Assembly (NCBI RefSeq): GCF_036711975.1
Contig: NW_027248945.1
Coordinates: 62,001 to 126,000, forward strand
Origin: Onthophagus taurus
Lineage: Eukaryota; Arthropoda; Insecta; Coleoptera; Scarabaeidae
Reading direction: 5' to 3'
DNA: 64,000 nt
A model generated the notes under the pieces. It saw only the letters and a program-made list of their open reading frames with translations. It made no database searches and was not told where the DNA came from. Every line of letters begins with the position of its first letter. Positions within the stretch are counted from its first letter, which is position 1. The position numbers and the translations under genes were made by a program. This document shows positions 41,485 to 51,639 of the stretch, piece after piece.

Positions 41485-42858
41485 GTTTGTTATTGTTTCG
41501 CTCACTTTAATATCATATTAACTTTAAGTTATAGTAATAATAATAAAGCATTAATTAAGTTTCAAATATTTTTGCATTTTAATTGATAGGAACAGAAACA
41601 AATAAAAAGAAATATTAAAGTTTTATATCAATTGTTAATACGGAAACAATAATTATTTTATAACTAAAACAACATTTTATCACTAATACTGTGTACTGCT
41701 CATTTTCGCTGTAATACTTGTAATTTTAGTTGCTCTGTAGTATTTTTTTATTCTGGCTGTCTTAAATCTGTTGTTTACAATAACAATTCGTATTCCTAAA
41801 TTTGTCTAGAAGTTTATTTGACTTATGGTATGCTAGAGTTTTTCATGGGTTTTCTTCTAGCCTTGAAGCAAATGCTTTACCATTGTACAAAAATGCACCG
41901 TTTTGCCATGAAAACGATTAAATATTTAAAAATTTATAGTTGTAAATTTTTATCTATAAATATACATAGATTTCTTCTTCTGAAGTTTGCATTTTTATTT
42001 AATAATTTTTTATTAGTTTTTTTTAATAACAAGTCCAAAAAAATCACAGTTTTCATCTTAAAACTTGTTCAAGTTTTGAGATGACAATTTTTGATTTTTT
42101 GGAACTTATTATTAAAAAAAAATTTAAAGAGTAATGAGATTTTTATTTAAACGAGCATTCAAATTCCCGCTCGTATTTATCGATCGACTACACTACCGCC
42201 ATCTACACAGTTTCAATTCTCTAGAGAGAGATAGAATATGAGGTCCAAATGAGAGCGGTATAAGTTAAGCATCTGGTCATCTGTGGTTAAAACGATGTTA
42301 TCCAATGCCCATGCGTGGTTACAGAAAACGTTAGAAAGCATTGTAGTTAAGGATTTTCAACTATAGATGGTGGTTTTGAATTTAGCTGGTTTGCGCCGAA
42401 TGGAAATAATTCTTCAAATTTCAGTTTTTTAATTAATTATTTATAATTTATTTGACGAAGGATACGGCGTACTGCCAACGATAATACTATTTATTGTACT
42501 ATTTTTATACAATTTAATCAATGCCGGTATAACGAACCGCGGGTTCTGTTAGTAATATCATTGTCTTTAAATATTATAGTCTGCCAGCTGATTTAGTTCG
42601 ATTTCTAATGCCCAGATGGGGTGCTACCAATATGTGCCCATTCGTTAAATTTTACTACACAAATACTACATTGTTACTTGGATTGCCTATAGTATATGTA
42701 TGTTAATTTAAAAGTATTTCTAAAAACTTTTCTCCCTTATTGGTTGAATACATTTTCAAGTGGGAGTTGTTGACAAAACTCAAATTAAATTGTTAATGCA
42801 AACTCATTCATGTAAAGTTTAGAACTGTTTTTATTTTATATCAACTTTAAGGTATATA

Positions 42859-43751
42859 TGTTGGAGGCAGATGACGAATTCGGCCCGTGGCCGATTTATT
42901 TAGACATATCGGCATATGTCTAAAGCTGTTACGTCACATGACGAAAAAATGATACAATCGGGATATTTTTTGCATAGTCGGGGCACCTTGCTTGCTTCAT
43001 AGTGACAATGGCAGAGAATTTGTGAATCAAGTAATTACTAGCCTTGCAGATATATTTCAAGCGAAAATAATTCATGGTAAACCACGTCATTCTCAAAGCC
43101 AAGGGTCCATCGAGAGAGCGAACCAAGATGTAAGAGACATTTTAATTACTTCGATGCAGGAAAATGAGACAACTAAGTGGGCAGAAGGTCTAAGATTTGT
43201 GCAATTAAAAAAGAATAGATCATTTCACCGAGGCATCCAACGTACTCCATACGAGGCTATGTTTGGCATCCCACTTGTTAATGTATCCCACTTGATCTCA
43301 TAGTATTGCATGTTTAAAAAAGCAAGCAACAGAAATGTTACAGCAAAGTTGTTCCAATTTCCCAAAAATTGAAATTGGGCAGAACGTTTTAGTTAAGATT
43401 CCTGATGTCGACAGAGGACGCTTAGCTCCTCGTAACATTTTGGCTGTTGTATTGTCCGAGAAAGATGATTTATACCAACTTGGTATATCAACTGGCGTCT
43501 TGGAAAAACTATATGCAAGGAATGAGTTCCAGGTATGTACTTAACTAATATTTTATATATTTAAACGGTAATAAGGTTTTTCTTTTCAGCCTTCTCAAAC
43601 GAACTCATTGACATCGTCAGATGTACCCATCGAAAATAAACTAAGTTTGCGAACGGTGGCGGCAAAAGAATCAAATTCTTCCCAGGGGTTTGTAAGATGC
43701 AACTGTCTAAATAAATCGGCCACGGGCCGAATTCGTCATCTGCCTCCAACA
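42859..43751 (+). mobile_element. Ginger/KRBA2-like element, internally deleted, precise ends
   Basis: Perfect 48-bp inverted repeats occupy 42859-42906 and 43704-43751, starting TGTTGGAGGCAGATGACGAA. Four-base flanks TATA match at 42855-42858 and 43752-43755. A TGT terminus and a 4-bp duplication are what Ginger transposons, which use a retroviral-type integrase, are known for. The 893-bp element encodes only the C-terminal part of an integrase-like protein, so it cannot move by itself. The perfect TIRs suggest recent movement by a partner. The GC-rich TIR contrasts with the AT-rich surroundings. Confidence 0.8.
42980..43716 (+). pseudogene. KRBA2/Ginger-like integrase, C-terminal part
   Basis: The frame gives LLHSDNGREFVNQVITSLAD (second catalytic Asp), then HGKPRHSQSQGSIERANQDV (catalytic Glu), RTPYEAMFGIPLVN and, after a frame break near 43300, IGQNVLVKIPDVDRGRLAPR and KLYARNEFQ. 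This string of motifs is typical of Ginger/KRBA2-like proteins. A splice donor (CAG|GTATGT, 43534) and acceptor (TTTTCTTTTCAG, before 43590) follow. The next exon carries SSQGFVRCNCLNK, the start of the cysteine-rich C-terminus, cut by the right TIR. The zinc-binding N-terminus and first catalytic Asp are absent. Confidence 0.75.
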
Positions 43752-43847
43752 TATACAAAATGTACAGTTGGTTGTCTATATTAAAACAAATCGAATGCAA
43801 ATATAACAACACCCTTCATTTTTTATTATTAACTAATTTTTTTTTTT

Positions 43848-44630
43848 TTACAAATCTTTAAACTTATTTACAATTTTTCTTCCATATCTTGTGGTGTAAT
43901 AATTAAAATTTTTAATGATTGTTAGCTCATCTTTTTTAGGAGATTTGGAATAGGTTTCTTCTTCATTTTCACCTTTTCCACGCTCTGCTTCACCACTTTC
44001 TTCTTCTTTTTGTTTTCTTACGAAAATATGTTTTTCATTTCGTCTATACTCGTTTCCTAAATCGTCTTGAACGATGTAAGACCTTGGTTCTTTAGTAGGA
44101 CTTACGATTTTTCCTTTTACCAATGTATCATTCATCTTTTTTCTTAACATAATACTTTGATTATTATTGAAAATACTTTTTTTCGTTGATCTCTTGTGGT
44201 CAAATTTTTTATACGTCTGTTTGTGTTTTTCTAGATTTTTTATGTCTTCACCTATTGTATTATACGGTTTCAGTTGTTTTAATTGTATTGTAATATTTGT
44301 TCACAAGTTTTTACTGAATAAGATCTTTGCATTTGAATTCATTTTATCTCTTGGAGTATTTCGTAGATTTAATAATGCTAAATAAATATCTTGATTAGAG
44401 TCTTTACATTTCTTGAATAAATGTTTGATGTTCTTTACCGCGCTTTCAGTCATTCCATTAAATTGAGGATAATGCGGGCTTGATATGACCTAATTAAAAT
44501 TCCAGTTATCTGAAAATTCTCTAAACAGATTTTATTTTCGTTATTATTGTGGTACTTTTTAAGTCATTAACTTGTGACGTCTCTATAAAATTAGATAAGT
44601 AATCAGCAATTACTACAGTGAAAGAAATGT
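43848..44630 (-). pseudogene. Ty3/gypsy integrase C-terminal fragment
   Basis: On the minus strand the text runs FTVVIADYLSNFIETSQVND (after the first catalytic Asp), then SSPHYPQFNGMTESAVKNIK with the catalytic Glu, DIYLALLNLRNTPRDK, and from 44150 the continuous frame KKMNDTLVKGKIVSPTKEPR, SYIVQDDLGNEYRRNEKHIF and a final TRYGRKIVNKF. The order matches gypsy-type integrases of the K02A2.6-like kind. The stretch between the two catalytic blocks is deleted or decayed. RT and LTRs are not present nearby. It is unrelated in detail to the two Ty3 elements upstream. Confidence 0.75.
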
Positions 44631-44739
44631 TGTACGTATTATTAATAAACACCTTTTATTAATAGCAACTTCATTGTCACATTGAAATTTTCATCGATAT
44701 TATGAAAATGTTATAGATTTTTCTTGGTGACTCTATAAT

Positions 44740-45150
44740 GCATTTATCAATATTACAAATTCGATTTATTGAAATTGTGTACAAAAATTATTCTGGCAAC
44801 AATCTTTTTAATTTGGGCGAAGTATTCAATCATTACATCAATGAAACTTTTCGTTATGCTGATAATAAAAATCAATAACACGAATTCGTAGTATTAATGT
44901 ATACGTTTATTGGTCAATGAACCTTAACATACACATCGAAGAAAAATTGATAAACATAATTATTCACATTACGAATCCGATTTATTAATATTAATGTACA
45001 AATGATCATTGTCTCAACAAATTATTTTTTTAGGGAGACGTATTTTATTCATTATAATGACGAAATAATTTGTTGTGCCAATAACAATATTATTTAAGAA
45101 CGCCAAGTTCGTCAAATTAATGTAATATTGATTATCGCAACGTACTAAAC
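44740..45150. repeat. Degenerate short-period repeats
   Basis: Related strings such as ACAAATTCGATTTATTGAAATTGTGTAC (44755), ACGAATTCGTAGTATTAATGTATAC (44879), ACGAATCCGATTTATTAATATTAATGTACAAA (44974) and AGTTCGTCAAATTAATGTAATATTGATTATC (45107) recur every ~100-130 bases. I read this as an old, decayed tandem repeat. No gene is visible from 44631 to 46030 apart from a reversed fragment of the compound MITE. Confidence 0.4.
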
Positions 45151-45930
45151 ATTAAAAAAAAACTGAACGAATCCAATAAGTTATGATAATAAGGGACGAA
45201 TTGTAACGTCCCTTACGAACCTTGTTTACTTGTTTCTACCGGTTTCTGCTTAATTCCAAGAATCATTTCTTTATTGTGTGCTAGCTCATTCGCGCAACGA
45301 AACTTCTGGGTGAAGTTAATTTAGTACTGTTTTGAAAAAAAATACTGTTTTGTTTTACATGCTACAAATTTAATAGTTAAATTGTTGTAGATTTATATTT
45401 GAGCTGAGATAATTTTTGATAAAATAAGTTTTGTTCTTCAAAGTGCTAAACTTTGCTTGTTGTTTCTTAAACATGTCTACTAATATTTAGTAGGATACTT
45501 AAATTGAGGTGCATTGATGACAATAACTTTTGGTAGGTATTTTAAGTTGTTGATAATAATGATTTGATCATTAACATATGATAATCTCTCTTCCGAAGAT
45601 TTTGACTATGCTCGGAAAGCCTGCAGACAGTTAAGGTTTAGAGACCTTAAAACAGTAACCTCAACATCAGAATTACTTGAAAAATGGCCATTTTATAAAA
45701 GGCCATATGGGTTTAGTTTGATATAAACAATATCTCTTTCGTAATTATACCAGAAAAGCTTACAACATGTTATTTTACAGATTAACATGGACGTTACGGC
45801 AGGGTTTGATACTAATCACGATAGTTTGTTAATGAATTGGAAGCAATGTGAGGAGATAATTATGGATTCTACTAATACAACCTTTTGCGATGGCAATTGC
45901 CGAGAATATTTTTAAATTAAATTTTGAAGT

Positions 45931-45985
45931 TGCCGTCAAAAATCAAATGTATAACGAATAGATAATTCAATAGTTGTAGATAAAA
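45931..45985 (-). repeat. Fragment of the compound MITE
   Basis: About 50 bases (from CCGTCAAAAATCAAATGTAT to AATAGTTGTAGATAA) are the reverse complement of the start of the MITE copies at 2040 and 23709. The rest of the element is absent. Confidence 0.65.
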
Positions 45986-46029
45986 GATTTTTTTTTGATT
46001 TTATATTATTGTATTAAAATAGCTATTAA

Positions 46030-46797
46030 AATATACATAACTTCCTTTTTTGAACTAGGCGTCATTTAGTCGGTTGATGTCGTAGTGGAGCGCTAGTGGT
46101 CTCGATCGAGAGGGTGGACTATAAAGTTTTGATCCGACAAAGTTGAGGTGCCATCATGCGTTGGAACAGTGAGAAGCGTGTGTTTTCCGTTGAGGCCTAC
46201 TTTTCAAACGGATATTCTGTGATCGTAACCCAGTGCGCCTTTCGGAATCGCTTTAATTTAGCCCCGTTGGCCCCTGTCCCGGATCGAAAAGAAATTGTGA
46301 GGTGGGTCACTACGTTCAGACAAACTGCAAGTGCGACAAGACGAAGAACTGGAATCCCATTAGAGCACCTGAGAACATTGAGGCGGTGAGAGCTTTAGTG
46401 TTGCGATCTGCACGGCTAGATGAGTTGGACTTAGGGGACATTTGGTTCCAACAAGACAGTGCAACGGCTCATACTTCAAGAGCGTCGATGGCTGTTTTGA
46501 GGGAACACTTCCCAAAACGCTTAATCTCAATTAGAGGCGATTTGGTCTCCCGATTTGGCCCCGAAATTGCCAACATAACCCCTGCTATACTGGCAAGAGT
46601 CATGACAAACACCAGAAATCGGTTTACTCAGTGTATGAATAATGGGGAACGTGACCTACCTGATTTGATCTTCAAAACTGTGTAAAACAAAACTTTATGT
46701 ATGTGCCTACAGTATAAAAAACAAACAAAAATTTTCTGATTCATACAATAGATGTTATTAAGTTTTGAAAAAAGGAAGTTATGTTGCCGCACCCTGT
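46030..46797 (+). mobile_element. Deleted DDE_3 mariner-like element
   Basis: The stretch ACATAACTTCCTTTTTT (46033) is repeated in reverse at the right end (AAAAAAGGAAGTTATGT, 46769). The right terminus extends to GCCGCACCCTG, next to TA. The left terminus lacks the matching outermost bases, so it is truncated. Inside is a shortened transposase frame. Confidence 0.7.
46156..46685 (+). pseudogene. Mariner-like transposase, internally deleted
   Basis: ATG 46156 opens MRWNSEKRVFSVEAYFSNGY and IVRWVTTFRQTASATRRRTG, an N-terminal HTH domain of the DUF4817 kind. A frameshift near 46350 leads to RAPENIEAVRALVLRSA, and the middle including the first catalytic Asp is missing. The frame resumes LGDIWFQQDSATAHTSRASM with the second Asp, FPKRLISIRGDL, and then, after a further deletion that removes the third catalytic block, ends FTQCMNNGERDLPDLIFKTV at 46685. 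It is a non-autonomous copy that keeps both ends of the protein. Confidence 0.8.
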
Positions 46798-47599
46798 ATA
46801 AATTGGATTAAATCCAATTACTAAATTAAATTAACTAATGTTTACTGAGCATAGTTAAATTTTGCAATATTCCCTTAAACAGTGATTATCCTGGAAACGG
46901 AGAACTTTAGAGAAGATTAGTAGGTATACCAAATTTATGTAAAATAGTCTGAAAAATATTCGCAAAAAATATTAGCAATACCAGGTACAACCTGTTACAA
47001 TATACTTCGTGAACCTTTAGTATTAGCAATTGTGTGTGTTGAATGAAAAATTGCATTTAAATTATAGATGAACGTGGGATGGTTCCCAACAAATCTTTCA
47101 ATAAATTTGATATTTGTAGATATGAAATGTTGAAATAATTCGTGATTTATTATAGTTGGTGTAGATTTATATAAAGAAATATTTAAGCCGTTTAATTATT
47201 ATTCAATTATTATTGCATAATTTAATACTATTATATAACATCACATTTATTGACAACAATTCTTTTTTCGCATGCATATATATGTGTATATCCATTTAAA
47301 CATCAAAATATCCCGTCAAATGCTTTCCCCATATTAATTATGTAGACACTTAAATAATAGGTTAATTTATTTAAAAATAGGAGCACAAAATTCAATCTTA
47401 ATGATTAGTCTTAAATCAAATTTGAATTTGGCTCCTAACTTTTAAACGAGTTGTGGATTGTACATCACATAAAAAAATTTTAATTTGGATAATATTACAA
47501 CAATATCTATATTAGTGGATGAGTGGAACACATTATTATTTTCTTTTTAAAGCTCGATTGGCAAACAATTTATTTTTGCTTAATAACTTGCGTTATCTC

Positions 47600-48636
47600 C
47601 TCTCATCGATATTATTCAATTAACTGACGAAACTATTTGTCTAGGCGACTTCAACATAGATATGCTTAAACCCAATATGCCCGCGGTTGCTGAGTTTAAT
47701 GGCACATTAGAGGTGTTTGGGCTGTTACCTCTGCCACTTTATTTGATTTAATTTTGGTCTCTAATGAAGACCTAATACTTAATAGTGGCCTGTTGAGTTA
47801 CGATCTTTCAGATCACTCGTTGATTTTTGCTGAATTGAATATACCACAGGAGAATGTAATAATAAGTTGGTTTTTTATGACCATCTACAATCATTGCCCT
47901 GGCGTATTCTTTACGAATTACATTCCATTGATGATAAAATTCAATTTTTTAATGAAAATATATTAACGCTTTTGGACCTACATGCACCCGTGGTTGTCCA
48001 GTGAGGTTAGAGTGGCCATGCGAACCCGAGATACATTCTTTCAAACCTTTAAACGCTCGCGAAGTACCTTATATTGGCAGCAGTATAAGTTAGCGCGTAA
48101 CATGGTTACTAATATGCTTCGTGATTGTAAAAAAGACTATTTGCAAAAGTTTTTGGATACAGGTAGCGTGGCTGGGTCTTGGTCTGCGTTGAAGAAGACT
48201 AATTTGGTTAAATTCAAACATAGAGCACGACCTAACCATTTTGCGGATGCTTCTGTCGTTAGCGACTATTTTATTGACTCGATTCCCAACAGGAATAATA
48301 CAGTTATTGGATATTTACATGGGCGTAAATGAAAACTTAAGTTGTTCTCTTAAACTGTCAACGGTGTCGGAGGATGACATTTTCAGTGCTCTGCAATCAA
48401 TTAGATCTAATGCAATTGGATCTGACGAAATATCTATTAAGTTGTTAAGGCACTGTATGCCATTTTTATTGCCTTACATCACCCATATTATTAACTTTTG
48501 TATTAAAAACGGCGTTTTCTCTACTGCATGGAAACTGGCGGTTGTGCTTCCGATACCGAAAGTAGCGAATCCAATTCTCACGTCTGACCGTAATTTCAAA
48601 GGTTGTAGAAAAAATTGTTAATGTACAATTGCAACA
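47600..48636 (+). pseudogene. Jockey-type LINE: end of endonuclease and start of RT
   Basis: The text starts ETICLGDFNIDMLKPNMPAV (the D-x-N motif of the APE nuclease) and LLSYDLSDHSLIFAELNIP (the final D-H). It continues WLSSEVRVAMRTRDTFFQTF and then, after frame changes, IFSALQSIRSNAIGSDEISI and TAWKLAVVLPIPKVANPILT, the first RT blocks, and stops at VEKIVNVQLQQ near 48636. The RT core with YADD is missing; a Harbinger fragment occupies the next 420 bases. The 3' part of the same LINE resumes at 49058. Bases 46800-47590 before it have no gene. Confidence 0.75.
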
Positions 48637-49057
48637 ACGCGACACGTCGCATGATTTTTACTTTGTTTTCACATTAGCACGGTACAGCGCAGCACAACTC
48701 GACACAGCATTTTATGCAGCAGACAACTGTGCAATATCAGTTGCATTTAGATTTCTTTGAGATGTGCACGTCCGAAGAAAGCTCTTCGTCGTATTCGGAA
48801 GAAGAAGTACTGCTTCTTACAACCATGTGTTTGGAACTTGAGAAACCTAAACGAAAAAAGAAGCGTGCTTGTTGGATGCATGACATATTTCGCGCAAGAC
48901 TGGACGAAGGGGAGTTTCATACGCTATTCAATCGGTTACAAAACGATGAAAAAAAAATTTATAAATATTATAGAACGAACCCTGCAAAATATAATCAATT
49001 ATTTGACATTTTTTTGATAAGGGCACACGTAGCCCTTATCAAAAAAAAATACAAAAT
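48637..49057 (+). pseudogene. PIF/Harbinger transposase N-terminal fragment
   Basis: The frame from 48714 contains a serine-rich acidic leader (CTSEESSSSYSEEEVLLLTT) and then RACWMHDIFRARLDEGEFHT, LFNRLQNDEKKIYKYYRTNP and KYNQLFDIF, matching the N-terminal domain of insect Harbinger transposases (W-x-H...R...GEFHxL). The catalytic domain is missing. At its right edge a 19-base perfect inverted repeat (about 49006-49049, TTTTTTGATAAGGGC... and complement) forms a hairpin that interrupts the protein. It sits in the middle of a LINE. Confidence 0.7.
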
Positions 49058-49400
49058 TGGCTGCGATTTATTTTTGGCGTTGGAAGGTTTGAAAGAATTT
49101 CATATAAATTAGGGGAACTTAAATGGCTTAATACATATGTCTTATAGGAGACTTTTTCACAGTTGTGTATTTTACCATAATATTGTTCGAAGAGAAAAAC
49201 CTGAATACCTGTGCCGCAAAATTCAGTACCGCACTGATGTTCACAATTTGAATTTGAGATTCAGGGGGACTCTATCACCGCCCTTTCACCACACTGATCT
49301 ATTCAAGAGGAGTTTTCATTATCAAATTGTAAAAGTGTACAATAATCTACCCTATGAAACAATCCAACTGGCAAACATTTCCACCTTTAAAAAGTAGATT
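49058..49400 (+). pseudogene. Jockey-type LINE C-terminal part and 3' end
   Basis: In one frame the text reads LRFIFGVGRFERISYKLGEL, then SYRRLFHSCVFYHNIVRREK and KIQYRTDVHNLNLRFRGTLS. This matches the C-terminal domain of the LINE at 13275-13538 (KIKFRTDVHSLNVRSKG), but is a different copy. It ends near 49400. The following 49400-49980 is probably its 3' untranslated region and then a stretch (about 49640-49975) with two AATAAAG signals that might be a solo LTR. I found no matching second copy or duplication. Confidence 0.7.
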
Positions 49401-49982
49401 TTTGGTGACATATTCGACTAATGACAGCGCTGAAATGGCTACAAGTACGACCCAGTGTCCGCATTTGCTTCTTGTGTTTTATTTATTTTTTTTTTTTCTT
49501 TTTCAATTATTATACGAGTATCTAGGTTTAAGTTTTAATTTTAAGTTGAGCAGTGCTTAGGCACTGAACTTCACCTTTTCATACCTTATATGTTATTTAT
49601 TTTATGTTTCTAATATATTTAGTAACATTGTTGATTTGTATTGCATTAACAGGTAACAATAAAGTCACTATTATGTTAGGGATATTTTGTGTGAGATTTT
49701 GGGTTGGTAGTGCGGAGCGTGGGGTGGCAATGGAGTGATTCCCGCGTTCGAAATGTTCCGAGACGTTAGATAAAACGAACAGGTCTGAACAAGATCGAGA
49801 GAGTCGAACATGAGAGTTGGTGCGTGGCAGATGTAGAAAACGTGTATTGCGAGAAAAGACGGACAAAACGGGCGTGTTTTGAGAAATACAAACGCTGAAC
49901 TAAATTTACATTAATATTATGTTTGAAGATTCAATAAAGTTGTTATTTAGATAAATTTACGTGAGTGTATTTACTTTAATTA

Positions 49983-51077
49983 TTATATACTCATTCGTCT
50001 ATCTGCACGTGCAATTGGGTAAAATTCTTGTTGACTCGTACTGGGTGGTGGATATCTCCATCTCCATGTCTTTGGAAGATATCTGTCAGTTGAAGCTAGT
50101 TCTCGGAACAGAGCTTCAGACGGACTCAAACCACTCTCTTTGGTGTTATTCTCTTCAACTTCGACCTTCGTCCATCGTCGATTCAAAAGGCTGGGTTTAG
50201 AAGGGCTTGGGAAGAAACCACTGGATGAAACCGTCGCCGAACATAAAAGTCGAATCGTATCGGGTGCAATTGGATCTTTGTTGTTGCTCCCGCTCTGTTT
50301 CAACTTTGAAGGATTCTTGTTTTGTACGCTCCAAAAACCACAAACGTCTCTGAAAACAGAAGCAACCTAAAAGAAAAAAAATTAAAATTTTTTTTAGAAA
50401 TGTTGCATTAAAATTTTTACTTGATCTATACTCTCTCGAACGGAAATTTCATGAAAACAAACACAACCGATTTCTTTGCTTCTTTTTTGACCTTCCTCCA
50501 GCGTAACCATCCGACCGTTGATTTGATCGATTTTATTTCCGACTAAAACGACGGGAACTTCGGTAATACCCTCTTTCGAACCATTTCCTAATCTTTTTCC
50601 ACATTTGTGGTAGTTTATCAAGAATTTCAAACGGTAACATTCGTCGAATGAGCATTTATCGGTCACCGAATACATCAAGATAAAAGCTTCTGCCCATCTT
50701 ATGTTGGCCGCTAAAGTTAAAGATTCGCCATTTTCTTGTTCGATTTGTCCCGCGGTATCTAAAATCTCGAAATAAACCATTCGGTTGTCTATAACGGTAT
50801 TAAAATTGTAGACTTTTTCCAATGTTGGATCATATTCACCGATGTAACGTCTTGTAATAAATCTAACAACCAGAGCTAAAATTAAATTAAAGTAAATTAA
50901 AAAGTAAAGATTGAGTTAACAAATTTAAACCTGATTTTCCAACTCCGGCTTGTCCTAAAACCATAACTTTTAAAGTTTTTTGTCGGGGATAGAGTCCTAA
51001 GTTAACTAAAAAAGATTATTTTAAGTCGTTTTAACGTAAATTATCGCAAAACAAAATTTACCTAATTTATTCATCAT
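49983..51077 (-). CDS. Ras-superfamily GTPase, RERG/RASL11-12-like, four coding exons
   Basis: The gene reads on the minus strand. Exons: 51077-51062, 51005-50931, 50875-50421 and 50366-49983, with GT-AG introns of 41-56 bases. Exon lengths sum to 930 bases, giving 309 residues with no stop. The G-domain motifs are: P-loop GQAGVGKS (residues 23-30), switch I Thr in YDPTLE (45-50), DTAGQ (70-74), and NKID (144-147). Ras Gln61 is kept. RERG/RASL-type proteins have a similar G domain and often lack a CAAX box; this one ends RRMSI. The 127-residue C-terminal exon is Ser/Pro-rich and basic, longer than in vertebrate RERG. The start has two adjacent ATGs. It is the only clear host gene here. The likely role is membrane-proximal signalling; this is inferred. 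Confidence 0.88.
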
Positions 51078-51639
51078 GTCACGTCGAAACAAAACGGTTC
51101 AGGTTTTCAAGCTCAATCGAGTGCTTCTTGATTGTTGTGTAATATTCTCTGTAAGTTTAATTACGAAGAACGAGATTAGAATCCGGACCAGAATAATAAT
51201 TCGAATACAGTTTAATATTTCTAGGGAGAGTAAAATGGAAGAGATTACGTGAACCTTCCTTTATGGTTACGATACCAAAAAAAAAAAATAATAAAAAGGG
51301 ACAAAATCAATAAAACCAACTAAAACGGAATGAAATGAAGATTCGATCTCGACTTTTTTGTTTGAGTATTAGTGATGCTTTTTACAAAAATAAATTCCCA
51401 AAAAAAATTGTAATCGGATCTAGTTTCTGATTCTTTTTTAAATATTAATTTGCCAGGTGTGAAACCCCGCCGAGGTACGATTTCCGCACGTGCCGGTGTG
51501 TCCAGCAGAAGGCGTCGTGCAGGTGCTCGTTCAGCACCACAGGGAAGAGTGGAGGAAGACGAAAGTCCTCGACTCCTGCCCGAGGCTCAAGAGGTCGCGC
51601 TGGAATGAGAGGGGCCGGTGGGACGACTGTTCCAGCCCA

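Noticed and set aside
41818..42084. 88-residue hydrophobic plus-strand frame
   Set aside because: Composition follows a T-rich stretch; no conserved motif or start context, and no transposon partner.
49640..49975. Possible solo LTR
   Set aside because: It has two AATAAAG signals and a non-coding GC-richer body, but no second copy in the window, no clear TG...CA ends and no duplication.
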